From an uncultured Peptoniphilaceae bacterium (GTDB taxonomy: Bacteria > Bacillota > Clostridia > Tissierellales > Peptoniphilaceae), in contig CALTTP010000015.1 in assembly GCA_943912255.1 (NCBI GenBank), forward strand, positions 1 through 14,710: a DNA stretch of 14,710 nt, given 5' to 3'. The position numbers and the translations under genes were made by a program. The notes beneath the pieces were generated by a model. It saw only the letters and a list, made by a program, of their open reading frames with translations, ran no database searches and had not been told where the DNA came from. This document shows positions 7,930 to 13,874 of this stretch, piece by piece (position 1 is the first letter of the stretch; each line of letters begins with the position of its first letter).

Positions 7930-8577
7930 TTAAAGTATAAAAAAGTAGATGGCAAGAAATTGAGTTATAGCTGCGGCTAACACAAAAAGATGCCAGATTA
8001 CATGGGAGTAGTTCTTGTTCTGTTTATAGAAGTAGGTTCCAGCGCTGTAGATTATTCCACCTAATAGAATGATTAAGAAGAAGTATATGGACACTTCCTT
8101 TATTATGGATCTTATTAAAAAGAGGGCAAGCCAACCCATCAATATATAGAGTAAAGTGGAAAATCTCTTGTACTTGTCATATTTTCCGTAACTTAATATC
8201 TTATACACCACTCCACTTATGGCAAGGGCAGTGATGATTATTAGTGCTGCTATTTTAAATTTGCCTTTCAAAACCAATAGTATAATTGGCATGTAAGATC
8301 CAGCAATAAAAAGATAAATAGAAGAATGGTCCAAAACTCTAAGAATAGACTTTGCCTTTGTTAAACTTAGAGAATGGTAGAGGGTGCTTGAAAAAAAGAG
8401 TAAAATAAAACAACCTCCATAGATGGAAAAGGCAACGATCTTTGATATATTTCCCTGTCTTATACTAGGTAGCAAAAGCATCAATAAAAATATTACTCCT
8501 AGGACAACTCCTATTCCATGGGTAATGGAGTTTAAAACTTCTAATTTAACTTGTGACACTTTCTTAGTTTTAACCAT
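7930..8577 (-). CDS. Hemolysin III / PAQR-family membrane protein
   Basis: 215-aa seven-helix membrane protein of the HlyIII/PAQR (YqfA-like) family. Family signatures are present: NSITHGIG near the N-terminus (His20), SSTLYHS (63-69, His68), LDHSSIYLFIAGSYMP (82-97, Asp83), and the C-terminal SHVIWHLFVL (His192 and His196). His68, His192 and His196 match the metal-binding histidines of PAQR proteins. The hemolysin name comes from one Bacillus cereus protein. In most bacteria the function is not haemolysis; a link to membrane lipid homeostasis or hydrolase activity is proposed for the family. ATG at 8577-8575 is preceded by AAGGAGGT. It is monocistronic and converges on ligA. Confidence 0.93.
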   Translation of the reverse strand: MVKTKKVSQVKLEVLNSITHGIGVVLGVIFLLMLLLPSIRQGNISKIVAFSIYGGCFILLFFSSTLYHSLSLTKAKSILRVLDHSSIYLFIAGSYMPIILLVLKGKFKIAALIIITALAISGVVYKILSYGKYDKYKRFSTLLYILMGWLALFLIRSIIKEVSIYFFLIILLGGIIYSAGTYFYKQNKNYSHVIWHLFVLAAAITQFLAIYFFIL

Positions 8578-8595
8578 AATAACCTCCTTATCTAA

Positions 8596-8604
8596 ATTAT
8601 ACCA
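8596..8604 (-). promoter_or_regulatory. Extended -10 promoter of the hemolysin III gene
   Basis: On the minus strand TGGTATAAT (8604-8596) lies just upstream of the AAGGAGGT RBS. No good -35 is seen at 17 nt, consistent with an extended -10 promoter. Confidence 0.5.
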
Positions 8605-8706
8605 TATAATTTTCGACTTTAATCTTTTCTACTAAAAGGAAGTCTCGTTTTAAGAAAAATTTTTTAATAAGGTAATAATGGGGATTTAATAAGGCGTGAA
8701 TGGAGT

Positions 8707-8747
8707 AATATTCTCTTTAAATAGCCCTTTAAAAAGCAGGGAATATT
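8707..8747 (+). other. Unassigned hairpin upstream of groES
   Basis: AATATTCTC (8707-8715) pairs with GGGAATATT (8739-8747; one G-U), and the loop contains further pairing potential (CTTT...AAAG). It lies before the groES promoter and is not a terminator, since no T run follows directly. The 292-nt gap between the hemolysin III and groES genes otherwise holds only the two promoters and CIRCE. Confidence 0.4.
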
Positions 8748-8780
8748 GGCGAAACATTAATCGTATTTTTTTAGAATTGC

Positions 8781-8809
8781 TTGCAAAAAATAAAAATTTG
8801 TATTATTAT
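8781..8809 (+). promoter_or_regulatory. Promoter of groESL
   Basis: TTGCAA (8781-8786) and TATTAT (8804-8809) with a 17-nt spacer. The start would be near 8816, so CIRCE lies at the very start of the transcript, the usual place for HrcA repression. Confidence 0.75.
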
Positions 8810-8822
8810 AAGAGTGTAACTA

Positions 8823-8849
8823 TTAGCACTCTAAGGCAAAGAGTGATAA
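8823..8849 (+). promoter_or_regulatory. CIRCE operator (HrcA binding site)
   Basis: TTAGCACTC, 9 nt, GAGTGATAA. This is the CIRCE inverted repeat with a single departure from consensus in the right arm (GAGTGCTAA expected). HrcA represses class I heat-shock genes from this site. Confidence 0.95.
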
Positions 8850-8869
8850 AATATTTTTAGGAGGATATT

Positions 8870-9148
8870 ATGAATCTTAAACCAATTGGAAAAAGACTAG
8901 TTGTAAAGATGTTAGAAGTAGAAGATAAAACTGCTTCAGGTATTGTACTACCTAGTTCTGCACAAGAAAAACCACAAATTGCAGAAGTGGTTGCAATTTC
9001 TGACAAGTTGTTAGAAAAAGATAATTTAAATATAGAAGTGGGAAGCAAAGTAATATACTCTAAGTATGCTGGGACAGAAGTTAAACTTGACTCTGAAGAG
9101 TATATCGTTGTAAAACTAGAAGATGTTTTAGCAATAGTTGAAGGTTAA
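8870..9148 (+). CDS. groES: Co-chaperonin GroES (Hsp10)
   Basis: 92-aa lid of the GroEL folding chamber; it forms a heptamer that caps GroEL in the cytoplasm. It shows the typical N-terminal LKPIGKRLVVK, the mobile loop that contacts GroEL (KTASGIVLPSSAQEKPQ, about 22-38), and the C-terminal VKLEDVLAIVE. The loop has SGIVLP where most have GGIVLP. ATG 8870 follows AGGAGG at 8859-8864. First gene of the CIRCE-controlled operon; groEL begins 11 nt after its stop. Confidence 0.98.
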   Translation: MNLKPIGKRLVVKMLEVEDKTASGIVLPSSAQEKPQIAEVVAISDKLLEKDNLNIEVGSKVIYSKYAGTEVKLDSEEYIVVKLEDVLAIVEG

Positions 9149-9159
9149 TAGGAGGAGTT

Positions 9160-10785
9160 ATGGCTAAGGAAATTAAGTTTGCAATTGATGCAAGAGAAGG
9201 ACTTATAAAAGGTGTAAATAAACTATCTGACACTGTTAAGGTCACTTTAGGACCTAAGGGAAGAAATGTTGTTTTAGATAAAAAATTTGGTTCACCATTG
9301 ATAACTAATGATGGTGTTACTATTGCAAGAGAAATAGAATTAGAAGATAGATTTGAAAATATGGGAGCTCAATTAGTAAGAGAAGTTGCTACCAAGACAA
9401 ATGATATTGCTGGTGATGGTACAACTACAGCAACTCTTCTTGCTCAAGCTATTATTAGAGAAGGAGTTAAAAATCTTGCCGCTGGTGCAAATCCAATGGT
9501 TATCCAAAAGGGTATTAAAAAGGCTGTTGATGTAGCTGTTGAAGAGATTAAGAACATCTCTATACCAGTTGAAACTTCTGAGTCCATCGCACAAGTTGGA
9601 TCTATTTCTGCTGCTGACGAACAAGTAGGTCAAATGATCTCTGAAGCTATGGAAAAAGTAGGAAAAGACGGAGTTATAACTGTTGAAGAGTCCAATAGTA
9701 TTGGAACTACTTTGGAAGTTGTGGAAGGTATGCAATTTGATAGGGGATATTTATCACCATATATGATGACTGATACAGAAAAGATGGAAGCTAATCTTGA
9801 AGATCCTTTTATACTTGTAACTGATAAAAAGATTTCAAATATCCAAGATATTTTACCTGTTCTTGAAGAGGTTGTTAAATCAGGAAAGCCTCTATTTATC
9901 GTTGCTGAAGATGTTGAAGGAGAAGCTCTTTCTACATTGGTAATAAACAAGTTAAGAGGAACTTTCAACGTTGTTGCAGTTAAAGCTCCAGGATTTGGGG
10001 ATAGAAGAAAAAAAATGTTACAAGATATTGCAATCTTGACAAATACACAAGTGATTTCCGATGATTTGGGAAGTGAGCTATCTAATGTAACTTTAAACGA
10101 TCTTGGTACTGCTAGAAAGGTTAATGTTTCTAAAGAAAATACTGTTATTGTAGATGGTGCTGGTTCTGAAGAGGCTATTGCCGATAGAGTAGGAATGATT
10201 AAAAAACAATTAGAAAATACAGATTCTGAATTTGATAGAGAAAAACTTCAAGAAAGACTTGCTAAGCTTTCTGGTGGAGTAGCGGTTATTCAAGTAGGTG
10301 CTGCTACTGAAACAGAACTAAAGGAAAGAAAGTTAAGACTTGAAGATGCCCTTGCTGCTACTAGAGCTGCCGTTGAAGAAGGTATTGTTTCTGGTGGTGG
10401 TACTGCATATATCAACACTTTAGAAAAGATATCTGCATTACTTGACGAAGTTGAGGGAGATGAAAAGACTGGTGTTGGTATCATTCTTAAGGCTTTGGAA
10501 GAACCTGTAAAACAAATTGCTGAAAATGCTGGACTTGAAGGTTCTGTAATAGTTGAAAAGATTAAATCCGAAGAAAAGGGTATTGGATTTGACGCATATG
10601 AACAAAAATATGTAAATATGATTGAAGCTGGTATTGTAGATCCTGCTAAGGTTACTAGATCTGCATTACAAAATGCTGCATCTGTAGCTGCTATGTTATT
10701 GACTACAGAAGCTGCTGTTGCTGAAATCGAGGAAGAAGAACCTGCTATGCCTCCAGCAATGCCAGGTGGCGGAATGGGATTCTAG
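9160..10785 (+). CDS. groEL: Chaperonin GroEL (Hsp60)
   Basis: ATP-driven folding chaperonin, a double heptameric ring in the cytoplasm. 541 aa, normal length. Visible signatures: TLGPKGRNVVLDK (about 30-42), GAQLVREVATKTNDIAGDGT with the DGTTT ATP-binding loop, the apical domain with PGFGDRRKKML, and the chaperonin signature near AAVEEGIVSGGGTAY. The tail ends in a short Gly-Met segment (PPAMPGGGMGF). RBS GGAGGAG is 3 nt before ATG 9160. It is co-transcribed with groES under HrcA/CIRCE control and followed by a terminator. Confidence 0.99.
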   Translation: MAKEIKFAIDAREGLIKGVNKLSDTVKVTLGPKGRNVVLDKKFGSPLITNDGVTIAREIELEDRFENMGAQLVREVATKTNDIAGDGTTTATLLAQAIIREGVKNLAAGANPMVIQKGIKKAVDVAVEEIKNISIPVETSESIAQVGSISAADEQVGQMISEAMEKVGKDGVITVEESNSIGTTLEVVEGMQFDRGYLSPYMMTDTEKMEANLEDPFILVTDKKISNIQDILPVLEEVVKSGKPLFIVAEDVEGEALSTLVINKLRGTFNVVAVKAPGFGDRRKKMLQDIAILTNTQVISDDLGSELSNVTLNDLGTARKVNVSKENTVIVDGAGSEEAIADRVGMIKKQLENTDSEFDREKLQERLAKLSGGVAVIQVGAATETELKERKLRLEDALAATRAAVEEGIVSGGGTAYINTLEKISALLDEVEGDEKTGVGIILKALEEPVKQIAENAGLEGSVIVEKIKSEEKGIGFDAYEQKYVNMIEAGIVDPAKVTRSALQNAASVAAMLLTTEAAVAEIEEEEPAMPPAMPGGGMGF

Positions 10786-10805
10786 ATTAATTTTATAGAT
10801 AGTAT

Positions 10806-10844
10806 AGGGATAGGAGGAATTTCTTCTTATCCCTTTTATTTTTA
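10806..10844 (+). terminator. Intrinsic terminator after groEL
   Basis: AGGGATA (10806-10812) pairs with TATCCCT, with inner pairing of the GGAGGAA/TTCTTC segments, followed by a T-rich tract ending near 10844. Confidence 0.8.
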
Positions 10845-10919
10845 TATTAAGTCTATTTGGAATTAGGATAGAACAAATCTGGGCAAATTGCTGCTTTGTA
10901 AAATAAAGATGAAATCTAT

Positions 10920-10948
10920 TTGACATAAGTTTTTTGCTATAGTATAAT
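10920..10948 (+). promoter_or_regulatory. Consensus promoter of tRNA-Trp
   Basis: TTGACA (10920-10925), 17-nt spacer, TATAAT (10943-10948): perfect consensus sigma-A promoter, 13 nt before the tRNA. Confidence 0.92.
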
Positions 10949-10961
10949 CTATTTTGTTCGA

Positions 10962-11037
10962 AGGGGCATAGTTCAGTTGGTAGAGCGTTGGTCTCCAAAA
11001 CCAAATGTCGGGGGTTCAAATCCTCCTGTCCCTGCCA
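10962..11037 (+). tRNA. tRNA-Trp (CCA anticodon)
   Basis: 76 nt with full cloverleaf. The acceptor AGGGGCA pairs with TGTCCCT; the anticodon arm is TTGGT-CTCCAAA-ACCAA (anticodon CCA). The T-arm has GTTCAAATC, and the 3' CCA is encoded. It stands alone between its own promoter and terminator. Confidence 0.97.
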
Positions 11038-11050
11038 TACATATTATTAA

Positions 11051-11085
11051 AAGCCGAGTACTTACATAAAGTTACTCGGCTTTTT
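11051..11085 (+). terminator. Intrinsic terminator after tRNA-Trp
   Basis: AAGCCGAGTA (11051-11060) pairs perfectly with TACTCGGCTT (11073-11082), followed by T residues to 11085. Adenine deaminase therefore needs its own promoter or read-through. Confidence 0.93.
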
Positions 11086-11122
11086 GCATTTTTAGTACTT
11101 GTTCTAGTAGAAAAGAGATATA

Positions 11123-12874
11123 ATGATAGTAACTAAACTAATAGGGGGTTATTTTTTGGATAAGGAATTTGTTGATGTAGCAATGAAGAGAAAAAAAACG
11201 GATTTGGTTTTAAAAAATGGTAAAATAATCGATGTTTTTTCAGGAACTATCATAGAAGATGACTTGGCTATTTATAAAGGAATGATAGTAGGTTGGGGAG
11301 ATTACTCTGGTGAAGAAGAGATTGATTTAGAAGGAAAATACATTTCTCCAGGACTTATTGATGGACATATTCATATAGAGTCTTCTTATTTAACCCCGGA
11401 AGAACTGGGATCTCTGCTACCTAATTTTGGTACTACTACAATAATTGCAGACCCTCATGAAATTGTAAATGTCTGTGGGCTAAAGGGCTTAGACTATATG
11501 ATTCAGGCATCAAAAAAGACAAAAATGGACATTAAATATGTATTGCCATCCTGTGTGCCAGCAACTCCCTTTGAAAATGCTGGAGCCATAGTGGAATCTA
11601 AAGACATGAAGGACCATATGGGGATGAAGGAGATAATTGGTCTGGGAGAATTTATGAATTTTCCAGGAGTAATTAATGGCGATCAGGAATGTATTCGTAA
11701 GATAGATGTAGCAAAAGAATATGGAAAAATCATTGATGGGCACTGCCCTGGATTAATGGGGTTAGACCTAAATGCCTATATAGGTAGTGGAATAGGAACA
11801 GACCATGAATGTATGACCATAGATGAAATGAAAGAGAAAATATCTAAGGGTATGTATATTCAACTTAGACATGGATCTGCTTGTCATGATTTGGAAAGGC
11901 TTATTGATGAAGTAAACGATAGTAACTATCATAGGTGTATGTTCTGTTCAGATGATAGACAACCAGAGACGATTTTAAAAGAAGGGCACATAGATAACCA
12001 TTTGAGAATATCCGTAAATAAAGGTTTGGATCCAATAAAAGCTATACGGATTGCAACGATAAATCCTGCCAATTGTTATAACTTAAAAGACAGGGGAGGA
12101 ATAGCTCCAGGCAGAAGAGCGGATATTGCCGTGTTTGAGGATTTAAAGGACTTTAAAGTGGCCATGACGTTTATTAAAGGTGAAAAAGTTTCAAAAGATG
12201 GAAAATATCTACATCCTATTGAAAAAGCTTCAATAGAGAAGGTTTCTAATTCCTTTAAAGTAAAAGATTTTAATTCTGAAAAATTAAAACTAAAATTAAA
12301 GGAGAAAAAAGTCAATGTAATCCAAATTGTAGCAGGTGGTGTCGTTACAAAGAAGACTGTGGAAGAAGTAGAACTAGGGACAGATGGGGATATAATATTT
12401 AACCCTAAAAAAGATATAGTTAAGATTGGGGTAATTGAAAGACATAATAGTACTGGGAATGTTGCTGTAGGATTATTAAAAGGTTATGGGATAAAAAAAG
12501 GAGCCGTTGCCATATCTATAGCTCATGATTCCCACAATATTATTGTTGCAGGAACTAACGATAGAGATATGGAACTTGCAGTAAATGAAGTTATTTTACA
12601 AAATGGTGGGGTAGTCTTAGTTGACGATGAAAAAGTCCTTGGGAAAATGGAATTGCCCATTGCTGGAATAATGAGCCCTAAATCCATTGAAGAAGTTAAT
12701 AATAAGTTAATAGAAGTTCATAACATTGCAATAGAAAAACTTGGTGTTAATTCAAATATAGACCCGATTATGACATTGTGTTTTATGTCTTTGCCTGTTA
12801 TACCGGAATTAAAGATAACAGATTTAGGTTTATTTGATGTTAATACATTCTCTTTTATATCAGTGGAAGCTTAA
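11123..12874 (+). CDS. ade: Adenine deaminase
   Basis: Amidohydrolase-superfamily enzyme that converts adenine to hypoxanthine and ammonia for purine salvage. 583 aa from ATG 11123. Metal-binding HIHIE (His82, His84) lies in GLIDGHIHIESSYL; then ADPHE, GLGEFMNFPGV, DGHCPG, LRHGS and CSDDRQPE, all hallmarks of adenine deaminase. The C-terminal domain shows HDSHNIIVAGTNDRDM and a conserved PVIPELKITDLGLFDV end. The start is uncertain. ATG 11123 has no good RBS and lies inside a TATAAT-like sequence (11119-11124). TTG at 11156 is preceded by AGGGGG and gives 572 aa starting (M)DKEFVDVAMKRKKTDLVLKNG. It stands alone, with a terminator on each side. Confidence 0.95.
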   Translation: MIVTKLIGGYFLDKEFVDVAMKRKKTDLVLKNGKIIDVFSGTIIEDDLAIYKGMIVGWGDYSGEEEIDLEGKYISPGLIDGHIHIESSYLTPEELGSLLPNFGTTTIIADPHEIVNVCGLKGLDYMIQASKKTKMDIKYVLPSCVPATPFENAGAIVESKDMKDHMGMKEIIGLGEFMNFPGVINGDQECIRKIDVAKEYGKIIDGHCPGLMGLDLNAYIGSGIGTDHECMTIDEMKEKISKGMYIQLRHGSACHDLERLIDEVNDSNYHRCMFCSDDRQPETILKEGHIDNHLRISVNKGLDPIKAIRIATINPANCYNLKDRGGIAPGRRADIAVFEDLKDFKVAMTFIKGEKVSKDGKYLHPIEKASIEKVSNSFKVKDFNSEKLKLKLKEKKVNVIQIVAGGVVTKKTVEEVELGTDGDIIFNPKKDIVKIGVIERHNSTGNVAVGLLKGYGIKKGAVAISIAHDSHNIIVAGTNDRDMELAVNEVILQNGGVVLVDDEKVLGKMELPIAGIMSPKSIEEVNNKLIEVHNIAIEKLGVNSNIDPIMTLCFMSLPVIPELKITDLGLFDVNTFSFISVEA

Positions 12875-12901
12875 TAAATAGAGAAAAGGGTTTGATTGGG
12901 A

Positions 12902-12932
12902 AAAAGGCGGAGAAAAAAACTTCGCTTTTTTT
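12902..12932 (+). terminator. Intrinsic terminator after adenine deaminase
   Basis: GCGGAG (12907-12912) pairs with CTTCGC (12920-12925, one G-U), flanked by A-rich and T-rich arms; seven T residues follow. Confidence 0.82.
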
Positions 12933-12943
12933 GTAAAAAAAGC

Positions 12944-12972
12944 TTGAAAAAATTTTTTAATTATATTACAAT
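12944..12972 (+). promoter_or_regulatory. Upstream promoter P1 of the tRNA array
   Basis: TTGAAA (12944-12949), 17-nt spacer, TACAAT (12967-12972). First of two promoters in the same direction, about 97 nt apart, reminiscent of stable-RNA operons. Confidence 0.65.
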
Positions 12973-13040
12973 GTTATTCGACGTCAAAAACCGACGGAAA
13001 TTAAAAACCAGTAGCGAATGTAAAAAATATGAAAAAAGAT

Positions 13041-13069
13041 TTGACATTATATTTCACATAAGCTATAAT
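13041..13069 (+). promoter_or_regulatory. Consensus promoter P2 of the tRNA array
   Basis: TTGACA (13041-13046), 17-nt spacer, TATAAT (13064-13069): perfect sigma-A consensus. The predicted start near 13076 is the first base of the leader hairpin, and tRNA-Glu begins about 330 nt downstream. Confidence 0.9.
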
Positions 13070-13075
13070 ATACTA

Positions 13076-13226
13076 GTCACATCAAGAGAGGAGCAAAACG
13101 CTCCGTGACAAAATTAGATGAAATTTGACTTTACGATATAGGTTAAAAGATTGTAAAAGAAAATAAATAATCATTTCATATTGAAAAGTTAGAAGAGCTG
13201 GTAAAACAACTCTCACATCTCAATAA
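13076..13226 (+). other. Structured leader of the tRNA array
   Basis: Non-coding stretch from the P2 start to the first repeat unit. Its 5' end folds as a two-part stem: GTCAC (13076-13080) with GTGAC (13105-13109), and GGAGC (13090-13094) with GCTCC (13100-13104); a 9-nt bulge lies on the 5' side. A second small stem AGAG/CTCT lies near 13194-13213. The rest (13110-13190) is AT-rich with nothing recognised. No 16S or 5S rRNA sequence is present. Confidence 0.5.
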
Positions 13227-13402
13227 GGCCCTATGGTCAGCAGACTGTTTAAACCAATTGGCTTCGCCTCTTGGGAAACAGGTTGCATTAGACCTACTAA
13301 ACCTCATTACGTTCGGTAAGTTAGGTCTAGAAAGCGGTAGCACCGCTATGTGATACGAATTCTAACAATTCAATATACCAAATCACTATTTATAAGTTAT
13401 TT
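13227..13402 (+). repeat. tRNA-associated structured repeat, copy 1 (before tRNA-Glu)
   Basis: Unit of 176 nt. Positions 13227-13239 are an exact 13-nt copy of the tRNA-Glu 5' end (GGCCCTATGGTCA, acceptor strand to D-stem). A 93-nt core (13240-13332) follows, then a 70-nt AT-rich tail up to the real tRNA. The core folds as hairpin 1 (CTGTTT with AAACAG, inner CCAA/TTGG and GGC/GCC) and hairpin 2 (AGACCTA with TAGGTCT, inner ACC/GGT). Hairpin 3, in the tail, is AGCGGT (13333-13338) with ACCGCT (13342-13347). The core is 90% identical to copy 2 with no gaps. I do not recognise the family; it has no coding capacity. Confidence 0.85.
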
Positions 13403-13477
13403 GGCCCTATGGTCAAGCGGTTAAGACATTGCCCTTTCACGGCGGTATCCCGGGTTCGAATCCCGGTAGGGTCACCA
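13403..13477 (+). tRNA. tRNA-Glu (UUC anticodon)
   Basis: 75 nt. Acceptor GGCCCTA pairs with TAGGGTC; anticodon loop CTTTCAC (anticodon TTC) on a stem with two G-U pairs; T-arm GGGTTCGAATCCC; CCA encoded. First intact tRNA of the array. Its first 13 nt are duplicated 176 nt upstream. Confidence 0.97.
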
Positions 13478-13483
13478 TTTCAT

Positions 13484-13559
13484 GGGCGGTTAGCTCAGCT
13501 GGGAGAGCATCTGCCTTACAAGCAGGGGGTCACAGGTTCGAGCCCTGTACCGCCCACCA
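13484..13559 (+). tRNA. tRNA-Val (UAC anticodon)
   Basis: 76 nt. Acceptor GGGCGGT pairs with ACCGCCC; anticodon arm CTGCC-TTACAA-GCAG (anticodon TAC); T-arm GGTTCGAGCC; CCA encoded. Only 6 nt after tRNA-Glu, and no repeat element is attached to it. Confidence 0.97.
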
Positions 13560-13571
13560 TTAAATGGATAA

Positions 13572-13637
13572 ATTGTTGGTAAATAACCAATCATTATACA
13601 ATCTTATATAATATACTTTTATGGCCTTGTAGTTCAG
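13572..13637 (+). repeat. 66-nt imperfect direct repeat, left copy
   Basis: About 57 of 66 positions match 13747-13812, the stretch that leads into and includes the first 15 nt of tRNA-Asp. Both copies contain TTGTTG (13573-13578; 13748-13753) and TACAAT (13597-13602; 13772-13777) 18 nt apart, a possible weak promoter, and both end in the same tRNA-Asp 5' sequence. It shows that sequence upstream of tRNA-Asp was duplicated together with the tRNA start. Confidence 0.75.
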
Positions 13638-13797
13638 CAGACTGTTTCAACCAATCGGCTTTGCCTCTTGGGAAACAGGTTGTATCAGACCTACTAAAGC
13701 TCACTGCGTTCGCTAAGTTAGGTCTAGAAGTTGGTACCCAACAATTTTTGTTGTTACACAACGAATCAATATACAATCTTATTTAATATGTTTTTAT
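13623..13797 (+). repeat. tRNA-associated structured repeat, copy 2 (before tRNA-Asp)
   Basis: Unit of 175 nt. Positions 13623-13636 (GGCCTTGTAGTTCA) are an exact copy of the first 14 nt of tRNA-Asp. Then comes the 93-nt core (13637-13729) and a 68-nt AT-rich tail up to the real tRNA. It has the same hairpins as copy 1. In hairpin 2 the inner pair C-G of copy 1 (13302/13316) is G-C here (13699/13713). Hairpin 3 is GTTGG (13730-13734) with CCAAC (13738-13742): a different sequence at the same place, ending 55 nt before the tRNA exactly as in copy 1. There is no ORF of note and no terminator. Confidence 0.85.
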
Positions 13798-13874
13798 GGC
13801 CTTGTAGTTCAGTTGGTTAGAATGCCAGCCTGTCACGCTGGAGGTCGTCGGTTCGAGCCCGATCAAGGTCGCCA
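13798..13874 (+). tRNA. tRNA-Asp (GUC anticodon)
   Basis: 77 nt. Acceptor GGCCTTG pairs with CAAGGTC; anticodon arm CCAGC-CTGTCAC-GCTGG (anticodon GTC); T-arm GGTTCGAGCC; CCA encoded. Its 5' end is duplicated 175 nt upstream and its terminal GCCA starts a direct repeat found again at 14048. Confidence 0.97.

Noticed and set aside
12896..13108. 70-codon plus-strand reading frame
   Set aside because: It covers the adenine deaminase terminator and both tRNA-array promoters, has a composition of mostly K/R/F from AT-rich DNA, and has no RBS.
13227..13402. T-box riboswitch
   Set aside because: Copy 2 contains TGGTACC near hairpin 3, like the T-box core, but copy 1 does not. There is no terminator, no specifier stem of T-box type, and the downstream genes are tRNAs, not synthetases.
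13227..13477. Intron-containing tRNA-Glu (group I intron)
   Set aside because: The upstream fragment would be the 5' exon, but the downstream tRNA is complete with its own 5' end, the break is in the D-arm and not the anticodon, and 163 nt is too short for a typical group I intron.
13594..13776. 60-codon minus-strand reading frame over repeat copy 2
   Set aside because: It is antisense to the structured repeat and the tRNA-like fragment; there is no RBS and no matching frame in copy 1 was found.
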